Source: Acanthornis magna (Eukaryota; Chordata; Aves; Passeriformes; Acanthizidae). Taken from it: a stretch of 64,000 bases of DNA. Below, piece after piece: positions 39,297-48,813 of the stretch; position 1 is the first letter of the stretch; every line of letters begins with the position of its first letter. Under the pieces are notes generated by a model. The model was given only the letters and a program-made list of their open reading frames with translations. It searched no databases and was not told where the DNA came from. The position numbers and the translations under genes are program-made. The stretch lies in the NCBI GenBank assembly GCA_036785705.1, contig JAWUZG010000013.1:20369001-20433000 (forward strand). The letters are read 5' to 3'.

Positions 39297-42277
39297 ACCC
39301 CTCATTTTGTTTAGCTGTTGAGGATATGGACAAATGATCAGATCCCAGAATGACAAATTTGGGTTTTTCCTGAGCACACCAGAGTGATTCCCATCCCAAG
39401 GGACAGCATGAACCTTTAAGGACAGTTTCACTTTGCCTCTGGAGCAATCCCAGGGTATAAAAATCTGCAGATTCGGCATAAAGGAAAACATACTTTTCAT
39501 TTAAGGCACACTTATCCCTTGAGTGCTGCCTACAGGATATCAGCACTTGGCTTGTGACCATCTGTAATAAGATAATGAATATCAAATATGAATTTTCTTG
39601 GCCAGCTCTCTGGTTTTGACTAATTTTCTTTTCCTACAATTGCATTTTCCCCCACCATGCAGTGCCAAGCACAGCACCTTAAAAATGTAACGAGTCAAGA
39701 GTTATGATTCCTTTCTTTTTTTTTGGTGTGAACAATACCCACCAGTCATTCAGGACTTAGAATTTGAGGCAAATAAAATAAATCCATGGCTACCGTTTCC
39801 TTCCACTGCTGTCAGGTGTTCCACAGAAGCCTCTGTTACTCCTCCACCATTTCTGGGTCTCCCTCCGGAACACAGTTCTCCTACCCTCCTGAGTCAGCCC
39901 ATGTTCCCCGAAATGTTCAGTTTTCCAGGAGCCATTAATATTAAACAAGACAGTGCTCTCCAGTGTGGTAAATACGATATTAAACTACACAGCCCCAGTC
40001 AAAAATGATACAAAGAACCCCAAAGAGATTTCAGCAAGTCCTTAAGACAAACTTCTACTGCGATCTGTGGGATTTCCATCAGACAGAAAACTATCAGAAT
40101 TCCCAAGATTATAAATATTTGAGGGGGGAAAAGAAACCAGTATGAAGTACTCAGATTTTGGCGTCAGGTGTCTAACTCACGGCACCTGTGTTTTCCCCAG
40201 TCCCAAACCTACAGAAGCTGGGAAATCAGAAAGATTTGCAAATGAGGCAAGCAGGAAAGCCAAGAGACAATCCCAGCCCTACCTGGAATTATCCCTCTGT
40301 CTTCTCCATCACCGGTAGCAGAGAGGGAGGAAAAAATATCCATCCCACAGAGCCCGTGCAGACATCAGCTCAGAGGCTCCGGGCCAAGCGGAAGCAGCTC
40401 CAGTGTGGTCCTGAGGCTGAGTGAATGTCTGACTCCATCTCTGCACAGGGCTCGGTTCCTGCTCTTGTCTGGGGGTCAGCCCCAAAAACCACATCCACAT
40501 CCCTGCTGATCCACCCTGGACACGGAAATCACTGGGGTTTGCCTCCTGGGCTCCCTGCTGAGCCATAGGGACACGTGGGGAAGGTGTGTGTGAGATGGGA
40601 GAACTCTCTCCATCTCAAACAAAGAGAAATTAAAACGTAACTCACATAATTAATGCTTTATTAATTGCTGTTTCACCTCCCAGGAATCTCTCAATCAGGG
40701 AAACGCAATTTAATGGAATAATTCCACTCTTTAAACTGTCGATAAAATCAAATATGATTTTTTTTTCCCTCTAAAAAAGGAAAACCAAAACAAAACCTAA
40801 AGCGAGGCCAGTCATATTTCATAAATCAACAGGCTTTAGGAAATCTCAAAATATAAATGGGATTTTTCTTTTCCAACTTGTCAGCAGAAGCAAAGGTCCT
40901 GCCAACATAAACCATCAACACATACTTGTCTGAGAAATTGTGATGCTGGAGCAAAACTTGGCTGGGACAGCACTATATGAAACTATTATATATTATTCTG
41001 CTGCCCTATACAGGGGAAATTAAGTAAATTGATAAACCTGAGATCCACGAGTGCAATTAAACATTTGGTTTTAATGAAGCTCAAAGTCATACTCACTTCT
41101 AAACAATAATAATAAAAATCTCTATTACTACCGGCAGAGGAATGTAGATATTCTGAATTTGTGAGAAATTAATTAAAGGCGATCGTGCTCACACACTAAA
41201 TACTCCCTGAAAGTCTCTCTCTGCTCACAGAGCTCCTGTGCCACCTAAAAACCTAGAGGACCTTCACTCCACAAGGAATGTTAGAGTTTCAGGAGGAAAG
41301 GGGGCGATCCCACAGCTGCTCCATGGATTTCAGGGAGTTTGGGGTGAAAAGATAACAGAATTCTGACCCTGGAGCGCAGGGCTGCTCAACAGGCACTGGA
41401 TCAGGGGGTGATCGTGCACTGAGAGGGCATTTTTATTTGTTTTTCTTACACATTCTACATTCTCAGGACTCTGTGCAACAAATTCCCAGGCAAGTAAGCA
41501 GGCAAACAAACAAAAGAGGAAGAAAAATGAAGTGGTGAATGAGGAGTTCACTTTCAGCCTGTTTTAATAAGTTGCAGATGGATACTATGGGGATAAATGA
41601 GCAGGATGATCTATTGACTGTTTTTCTAATGTAGCTGATATTTAGATATTTTTCAAATGGTTTGGTCATTCTTTGAAGGACTGGGAAATACAGAGAACAG
41701 GACTCTGGAGGCAGATGTGCTCCTGTCTCCACCACTGCCCCTGGCCACCTCTTCCTGCAACAATTCCTCACCTCTAAAATGGAGTAAATTTAATATCCAC
41801 AACACATAATTATCTGTTGATGAAGAGCACAACACAAGAGCCAAACCATCCCGTTAGCCTACCACACTGCACAGCAGGATTCCATCAAAATAACAAATCT
41901 GACCCAAATCAACCAAGGGCAGCACCTCAAAGGGCAGGGAAAGCAGTAGCACCTCTGGTTTTACATCCTGCAGGAGTGGAGGTGTTCTCACACAGACACT
42001 TCATCCCTCACAGAGCTTTCACTCCAGCCAGTGCCTTTCATGAACCTCAAAATATATTCTCTGAGATGGAGTTATGGCCAGAGGCTGCTGCAGGACACAC
42101 TTCATCCTTTCCCAGTGCAGGACAGATCTGTCCAGAGTGGATGCAGATCAGGCTGCAGCTTTGCTGCCTGGAATTGAAGCAAGGAGGTGCTTGAAGGGGA
42201 GGAGAAAATGCAATTTCTTGTCCAGCACTTGGGCTGCAAGGAACAGTAAGGGTGCTGTCAGAGAAAGTGTCACAGGT

Positions 42278-42633
42278 GGGGGAAAAGGGGAGGAAAGGAA
42301 AGGGAAGGGAAGGGAAGGGAAGGGAAGGGAAGGGAAGGGAAGGAAAAAGGAAAGGAAAAAGGAAAGGAAAAAGGAAAGGAAAAAGGAAAGGAAAAAGGAA
42401 AGGAAAAAGGAAAGGAAAAAGGAAAAAGAATGGGAAAAGGAAAAGGAAAGGGAAAAGGAAAAGGAAAGGGAAAAGAGAAAAGGAAAGGGGAAAGGAAAGG
42501 ATAAACAAAAGGGGAAAGGAAAAAGGAAAGGAAAAGCAAAAGGGAAAAAGGAAAAAGAAAGAGGAAAAAGGAAAAAAGAAAGAGGAAAAAAGGAAAAGGG
42601 AAAAGGGAAAAGGAAAAGGGAGAAGGAAAGAGG
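42278..42633. repeat. Polypurine tract (GGGAA/AAAGGAAAGG)n
   Basis: About 356 bases of almost pure A and G on the plus strand, with around four pyrimidine interruptions (near 42431, 42502, 42506 and 42537). The first 153 bases are uninterrupted. It begins as (AGGGA)n, shifts to (GGAAAGGAAAAA)-type units and decays to irregular purine sequence. ADAM12 RNA would read it as a long UC-rich tract. The long Lys/Gly or Phe/Ser ORFs here are artefacts. Confidence 0.97.
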
Positions 42634-43209
42634 CATTGACATTGGCGCTAATTTAGCAAGCACATTTTATGGCACCCTGCAGCAAACTGGGAGACAGCAA
42701 AAGGAGATTGAGACTTGCACATGCCACTGAGTGCCAGAAGCAGAGTGGGTGGAGAAGGAGCAGGCTCAGATAGCTGGTGGGCATCACCCTCATCCTTGTC
42801 CTGGCAGTGCCCCCTGGGCACCTGGGGACCCTGTGCCCACCCAGGCCAAAGGCTGGACATGATGTCCATCCCACACCACAGAGGTGACCCTGACCCAGGA
42901 GCTGCTCCCCCTAGAACAGGCAGAGCACAGAAGCTACGAAACCCCAGAAAGTGAATGGTTTTGAATGTTGAGCTCAAAATCCTCCAGGAGTTTCCCAGTC
43001 AGATAAATTACAAACCACGCAGGATGTTTATATGAACTAAAAGCTCTTCAGAAGGTATGGAGGAAAAGCTCACATCCAAACCTTTTCTCTGTGCTTTTCT
43101 CAACAGGGATTTTCTCCTAACTTAACTTTTGGATGAAATCTCTCCTTCTGTGGGGAAATGATGCTTGAGGAGTCGTGAGGAATTTACATTTCTCTTTCTC
43201 ACTGGCTTC

Positions 43210-43716
43210 CTACTTCCATTCCTTTTTTAAATAGTTGATGTCTGGAGTGTCACATTTAAAGCCCCTCTCCAGCTGACTGTGTCTGGGCTGCAGTGAGTTC
43301 AGCCAGACCATTTGAAAAATGGAATTGGCAGCCTCGGGTACCATAACTCTGTAATCCCAGTAAAAATGAGCATCTATTCCATTCTGGGGCCTTACCCCCA
43401 TCCCTGTCACTGTGGACACAGCATCTTTCAGCTGCTGGACAATGACTGAATACTTTTTGCATGTGTGACTGGGTTTATTATCTAACAATTGGGTAAAACA
43501 TCTTAGGATATTCAAGTGCATTTTGGTGATTTCAGATATAAATCCTGGGAGATTTATATCCCTAAGCTCCCGAGGCATTTCTGGGAGCACCTCCCAAGCT
43601 CCCCCCTCAAGGAGGTCCCTGCAGATGCACATTCCCATTCCAGAGTCCTCTGCCAGCCCCTGCACCAGGGAGCTTTGTGTCCTTCTCCAGGATGCACTTC
43701 GGGGTCTATTCAGCAC
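43210..43716 (-). other. Unassigned 168-codon open frame
   Basis: An open frame from ATG at 43716 to the stop at 43210, on the ADAM12 strand within intron 5. Residue composition is mixed and protein-like (for example EITKMHLNILRCFTQLLDNK), without low complexity, signal peptide, membrane segment or a domain that I recognise. Roughly one ORF of this length is expected by chance in a window of this size, so this is weak evidence. It could be chance, a relic of a mobile element or a retrocopy. Confidence 0.15.
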
Positions 43717-44624
43717 TCACAGCGAAAGTAATCAGGAAAAAATCATTCGAGTCTAAACAAATTTATCACAGAAGATGTGAGTGGTGGCCACAGGCCAAAA
43801 TTACTTGCTAAAAACTTGAAGAGCCTCCAAGCTGGATAAACAGAAGGGCATTTCCTGAGGACAGGAAGGAAACAGCTCAGCTTTGTCGTACCTTCACCTT
43901 CCCACAAGCTCTGCCAGTCTAATTGGCTCTCTGATCCAGATGGACACACCAGAAATCCTGATGAGCCATTGTTCCCTTTTCGTGCATTCAGCATTTCCTG
44001 ACCCCTCTCCACCATTCAGCTCTTCCTTCTCGGAGGAGCCAGCAGGATGCAGATTATGGCGTGATTATGTTCTCCTCTAACCTGCATTTCAGGCAGCTCT
44101 CAGTGTCAATCCACTATTTGTGCCATTGTGCTCCTACATGAGCTCGGCTCTTGTGTCTGTGAGGATGTCAGAGCTGGAATGTGTGAGTGTGTTTGAGAGC
44201 TGAGCCTCCTCCTCACTCCTCTTTGTCTCTCTGTCTGCCTGAAAAAACAACAAACCTGAGTTTTCAGATCTCACAGCTGATTCCTCCTCATCACAGAGCA
44301 ATCGCATCACGTTCAGGAGCTAACAACACATCTCGAATGCTCAGCCACACAAGGGAGGCCTGGATGGTGGGAGGAGGTCAGAGCAAGGTTCCTCCAGCCC
44401 AGCACCTCCTCTCTGGCCTCGGTCACCAGCAGGAGCTCAGGGGTGAGGGGTAAGAGCAAAACCAGCATCCCCAGCTCTGAGAGCAGCAGGGTCAGGGACA
44501 TCTCTGGCTCTGACAGCCCTGGAGAGGCTCCCTGAGCTCTCCTTCCCAAATTCTCACATCCCTTTGGAATCTATTGATACTTTTCCCATTGACACCCACC
44601 TGTGACAGCTCCAGCGCTTCATTA

Positions 44625-45140
44625 TGGGAATAAAAAAAGTACTTCCCTTTGCTCTAAAGTTCCGTTTGATGTCTCCTAATTTTGAGGTTATGAAGAATAT
44701 TCAGTAATTGTCCCCTCTCCAGCATGACATTCAACCTGGTTTCATCATGCCCCTTTTCTCCGTCACATCCTTTCTGAAGTGACAAATCCTAGTCTATTTT
44801 CTGTCCTTGGATAAAAGCTGTTCCCTACCTTTGATCACCATTTTTGCCCTTCTCTGTACCTTTTCTGGATATCATGCTTCTTCCTTCTCCGAGACAGAGC
44901 TGGGGAGGGGAAAACAAGAACGGCATGCAGAACTCAAGACGTGAGCGCTCTGTGGATTTATAAAGTGGTAATGAGGGTTCTTGTTTTATCCTCTATTTCT
45001 GTCTCAGTAATTCCTATGATCCCTTTGCTTCTTTGACTGCTGCTGAGCACTCGGGCTTCAGAGCACACTGAAATGTGGAACCGATTCTTTATGAGCAGTT
45101 TCATGTCTTTTAATGAACTCTGCTGATCTGGGGGAAAATG
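44625..45140 (-). mobile_element. Fossil CR1/L3-like LINE, C-terminal and 3' segment
   Basis: The plus strand reads aaagctgttccctacctttg, then gcccttctctgtaccttttc and tttgcttctttgactgctgc. These are the complement of the end of the CR1-clade polymerase as seen in old reptile CR1 copies. The element is in minus orientation and strongly decayed. It covers a different part of the element from the copy at 2960-3900. Boundaries are approximate. Confidence 0.7.
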
Positions 45141-45291
45141 CACAGCCCCCACCTATCCACAGCTGGAACAATGCCCAAGGTGCCTGTCTGGGTGCAGGGG
45201 GAGGATATTGGTTCTCCAGGATTTCAGAGAGCTGACAGCATGCACTTCCTTTCATTAGATGCTTTTCAGGCACTTAAACCTCAGCTCCACA

Positions 45292-45425
45292 CAGCAGCTG
45301 TGTGAGGTAGGTAAGAATCATTAAATGGATTTCACAGACGGAGAAACTGAGACAGAGAGATTTGTCCGATTCACTTAGAAACTGTCACAAAGCCAGGAAC
45401 AGGCCCTGAAAACGAGACCAGGCTT
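45292..45425 (-). mobile_element. MIR-like CORE-SINE remnant
   Basis: The sequence ctgtgtgaggtaggtaagaa, then cacagacggagaaactgaga, cagagagatttgtccg and cacaaagccaggaacagg follow the order of the MIR consensus read in reverse (gaggtaggta; acagatgaggaaactgag; cagagaggttaag; cacacagctagtaag). MIRs were active before the amniote radiation and are rare but known in birds. It starts about 150 bp after the fossil CR1. Confidence 0.7.
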
Positions 45426-45554
45426 CCCTTCCAACAGCTGCTGCAAGTGAAAGGGCTGCTCCAGGGACTGTCCCCACCTGGGCTCCATGGCCACACAGTA
45501 CCTCATGTCACTACTCCTGTAGTCCCTGCTCCACCAAGCTGGTGGCAGCTACAT

Positions 45555-45658
45555 TATCCTATCCTGTCCCATCCTATCCTATCCTGTCCCATCCTGTCCT
45601 GTCCTGTCCCGTCCCATCCCATCCCATCCCATCCCATCCCATCCCATCCCATCCCATC
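45555..45658. repeat. (CATCC/TATCC/TGTCC)n pentanucleotide repeat, left part
   Basis: About 20 pentanucleotide units that change from mixed TATCC/TGTCC to pure CATCC. They stop abruptly at the LTR-like block. Confidence 0.95.
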
Positions 45659-46100
45659 AAAAGGAATAAGGGAGTGTCTTTACAAACAAGCTGCTGGTAA
45701 GATAAGGCTGATACTGAGAGATAGAAGAAACAATAGGAAGGATTTCCATAGGAATTCCAGTGACTAACTTGCCCAAGACTGTGGTAATAAACTACAGGAA
45801 CAGAGACATAAGAAAAAGAAGAAAAGGGATGTGTGTATTGAGGGTGTCTGCATTAGGGGGGATGTCTGCATTAGGTGTTCCAGGAAGTCTGTACCTCTCG
45901 AGTACCTCAGCCTACGGGGAAAGAGAGAGGGAACCTGTGGCTGGGAAATTCAGATAAAAAGAGGCTGCGTCCTCTAGCAATTTAAGAAACCCCATGGGAA
46001 ATGTCCATGAGCTCTCCCTTTATTCATGAATAAAGTTACAGGACTCCGTCTCCTTTTTGGACATAAACCTCTGGCGTTTGTGGATTAATTTTTCCTGACG
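45659..46100 (+). mobile_element. LTR-like element (possible solo LTR)
   Basis: A 440-bp non-repetitive block between two halves of a pentanucleotide repeat. It has the order expected of an LTR: a long 5' region, a TATA-like gataaaaag at about 45953, a polyadenylation signal AATAAA at 46029-46034 and a short GT/T-rich tail (ggcgtttgtggattaatttt). Wording such as ggaagtctgtacctctcgag resembles endogenous retrovirus LTRs of songbirds. No gag, pol or env remains beside it. I could not define the TG...CA ends or a target duplication, so the exact ends and the class are open. It is antisense to ADAM12. Confidence 0.5.
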
Positions 46101-46198
46101 CTATCCTATCCTGTCCTGTCCTAATCCTATTTTGTCCTGTCCTAATCCAATCCTATCCTATCCTATCCTATCTTGTCCTGTCCTGTCCTGTCCTATCT
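46101..46198. repeat. (TATCC/TGTCC)n pentanucleotide repeat, right part
   Basis: Continuation of the same pentanucleotide family after the LTR-like block, with TGTCC, AATCC and TATCC variants. Confidence 0.95.
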
Positions 46199-46272
46199 AT
46201 AACTATTCTTTCAAGCTAGCAAAGCTGCCAGCAAAGGAAGCCATGAAGTATTTTTGGACTGTCCTTTTTTTT

Positions 46273-46374
46273 GGAGCAGCCTGGGATAGCGGAAGGTGCC
46301 CCTGCCCATGGCAGGGGGTGGCACTGGATGAATTTTCACATCTCTTCCAACCCAAATATTCTGTGATTCTGTGA
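46273..46374 (+). mobile_element. CR1 LINE 3' end fragment
   Basis: CR1 in plus orientation. It runs from ggagcagcctgggatagcgg through cccatggcagggggtggcac to tctgtgattctgtgacc, the tandem 3' tail of CR1. Confidence 0.92.
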
Positions 46375-47910
46375 CCAAGCACAGGCAATGTCACTGTTGG
46401 TTATCAGGCTTATTGATAACAGGTTTGGTGGAGAAAATCAGCAGTCACCCTTATCACAAACTGTTTGTGCTCACGGACACTGCGTACTAACCTCAGTAGT
46501 GAAACTGGCACAGGTACTGAGATATTTCCTCAGCTGATCTCCTGCTAGAACAAAACCTGCACTGCAAAGGAGATTTCTGAGACTTTGTACTGAAAGCCTG
46601 ATCCTGTCAGCTTGCACTTGGGGGACTTGTCTGCAACAGTGTCAGAAAAATGTCACTGCCAGGATCTGCTGTCTTGACATCTCTGACTACCTGAAACTGG
46701 GAAATGACTCCGTGAGCTCCACAGCTGTGAAGAGAGCACACTAGAGAAGAAAGGAAACACTTTTAATGTGGAGAAGAGAATTTTCTCTTGAGAGATATTA
46801 ATTTTCAGATAGCTCTGCAACAAAGACATCAATGCAGACCTTGTCCCACAAGGTACAAATTTTCCCTGTCGACCTTGCAACATTGTGATCCCTTAAACTA
46901 AAATACTGAGAGCTCTGCATTATATTTTCACAAATCGTTTTAAATTCTGGATATATCTTAGAGCAAGAATGACAGATAAACGTTGACTGCTCATGCAAGG
47001 GGTTAATTGGAGTTTTGGAAGGTACTGGATCCATAGTGAAGCACCCATAAAGCCCTTGTGTGTGGGAATGAGCCAAAGGAATCCCATTGGGATTCCCAGA
47101 GGGAGAGGGGTCCTGGGATCAAACTCTTTGCTCTCTCTGCTGCTGTCTGTCCCAGAGCTCCCCTCCAAAAGCCTTGACAATGCCACTATTGCACAAAATG
47201 CAAAATCAAGGGGAAAAGATTCCAGCTACTCCTGCTGTTTGTAGATAAATTAAACCCAGAAAAGGCTGAGACAGCTGGAAATCTGACAGGAAAACTGGGT
47301 TTTCCAGGGAGAACAGAGCCAATTTACAGTTAATTACTGTGATTTGGAACAGCTCTGTGAGTAAATACCAGTCTCTGATTGTCCAAGTAAGGAAGATAAT
47401 TGTTTCCTGAACTGTGTCCATTGTGTACTTAAAATGTTGTCAGCCCATTCCTTTGTCAAACTCCAAAGAGGTTTGGTTTTCAGCGATGGGAATCTGAGAC
47501 TCTCCAGTTAAGAAGCTGCTGAAACCGAAAAGCTGAGCATCATACCTGCCATGAACACAATCTGTTGAGCTTCACGACCAAGCACATTCTATATATCACA
47601 GAATATAGGATTCAGGGATTCACAAAGCCACCTTTCCTAATGATGAGGCTGCTGGACAATGAGATTTCGCAGCTGGCAAAGCAGGCCTGACATCACTGCT
47701 GAAATGGTTTTGAGGACAAAGAGGACTGGAAAGCCATTGGACACAGCCAGGACAAAAAATGTGCCAAGCACTGCACTGCTGCAATGGGCACAGAGAGGGA
47801 TGGCTCTTGGAAAACCCCACAAAGTGTTATCTGTTCTTTGGTTTTTTCCCTTCAGAGCAGCTAGGGATGATTTGTAGGGATTCATCCAACATTTGAAAAA
47901 CAGAGAGAAA

Positions 47911-48310
47911 CACAGAATCAATTATGTTGGAAAAGCCCACTCAGATGACCGAGTCCAACCATTCCCCAGCACTGCCAAGGCCACCACTGTCCCCAGGGGC
48001 CACATCCACGACTGTTAAATCCCTCCAGGGATGGGGACTGAGCACTGCCCTGGGCAGCTGTGCCAGGCCTGGACAAACCTTTCCATAAAGGAATTATCCC
48101 AAATATCCACCCTGAGCCTGCCCTGGCCCAGCCTGAGGCCGTTCCCTCTCCTCCTGTCCCTGTTCCCTGGAGCACAGCCCGACCCCCCCGGCTGTCCCCT
48201 CCTGGCAGGAGCTGTGCAGAGCCACAAGGTTCCCCTGAGCCTCCTTTTCTCCAGGCTGAGCCCTTTCCCAGCTCCCTCAGCTGCTCCTGGGGCTCCAGAC
48301 CCTTCCCCAA
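47911..48310 (-). mobile_element. CR1 LINE 3' end, long copy next to exon 5
   Basis: CR1 in minus orientation, the longest CR1 end here (about 400 bp). It runs from cacagaatcaattatgttgg through gagtccaaccattccccagc and tttctccaggctgagccctt to ccagacccttccccaa. It lies in the same orientation as ADAM12, and its 5' truncation point is 68 bp downstream of the exon 5 donor. Confidence 0.92.
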
Positions 48311-48377
48311 TATTGATTCGTTCATTGAAAGTCAACCCAAACCTGAGGAGCTCAAACATTCCGAACTCTTGGCTCAC

Positions 48378-48454
48378 CTGAGTCCCGAGCAGGTGCTGAG
48401 GCTGACGGAGGACTCGGGGTAGCCCTGCACGCGGCCATGGTAAAAGCAGTGACC
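48378..48454 (-). CDS. ADAM12: ADAM12 exon 5 (prodomain)
   Basis: This 77-nt exon has phase 0 at its start and leaves two bases (AG) at its end. It encodes GHCFYHGRVQGYPESSVSLS followed by TCSGL and a split Arg codon. This corresponds to the GHCYYHG..RGY..S.VSLSTCSGLRG segment shared by ADAM prodomains. The acceptor is ttcctgccacag and the donor gtgagc. The exon joins directly to exon 4 (NLT|GHC) without the three-residue VIL found in one human form. It lies in a disturbed neighbourhood: a CR1 ends 68 bp beyond its donor, and a 102-bp tandem duplication starts about 155 bp upstream of its acceptor in the gene's direction. Confidence 0.95.
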
Positions 48455-48608
48455 CTGTGGCAGGAAGAGAAAACATTTCAATGGTCACAAAGGCTCTTTG
48501 CTCGTGGCTTCCCAACCCTTTTATTTCAAGGTGATGATCAGTCTGAGGCTACAGCATTCAGAACCACACTGACAGCACCTTTCCTGCTCTGCCAGATATT
48601 CACTGTGC

Positions 48609-48813
48609 CTAACAGGCCAAAGAGCTCCTAAATGGAAGCCTTGGGTGCTCCTTAAACCCCAAAAGGTTATAGGAGTTTTTTTGTTTGGTTTTTGTGTTTG
48701 TTCTTTTTGCTTAACAGGCCAAAGAGTTCCTAAATGGAAGCCTTGGGTGCTCCTTAAACCCCAAATGGTTATAGGAGGTTTTTGTTCGGTTTTGTGTTAG
48801 TTCTTTTTTTTAA
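48609..48813. repeat. 102-bp tandem duplication near exon 5 acceptor
   Basis: Two adjacent copies of a 102-bp unit starting taacaggccaaagag and including gccttgggtgctccttaaac. Identity is high, with a few substitutions and small length changes in the T-rich part. Confidence 0.95.

Larger units (their letters stand above)
37177..48377 (-). other. ADAM12: ADAM12 intron 5
   Basis: An 11.2-kb intron, the most repeat-rich of the window. It has a polypurine tract, fossil CR1, MIR-like SINE, an LTR-like element between pentanucleotide repeats and two CR1 ends (listed separately). The stretches 37710-42270 and 46380-47900 hold nothing that I recognise except a 26-bp duplication at 39248-39296. Confidence 0.85.

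Noticed and set aside
42074..42730. 218-codon Lys/Gly/Glu-rich ORF and Phe/Pro-rich ORFs opposite it
   Set aside because: Pure product of the polypurine tract. Stops cannot arise easily in such sequence.
47918..48515. Several 115-165-codon ORFs on both strands
   Set aside because: All lie in the GC-rich CR1 copy and the adjoining exon 5.
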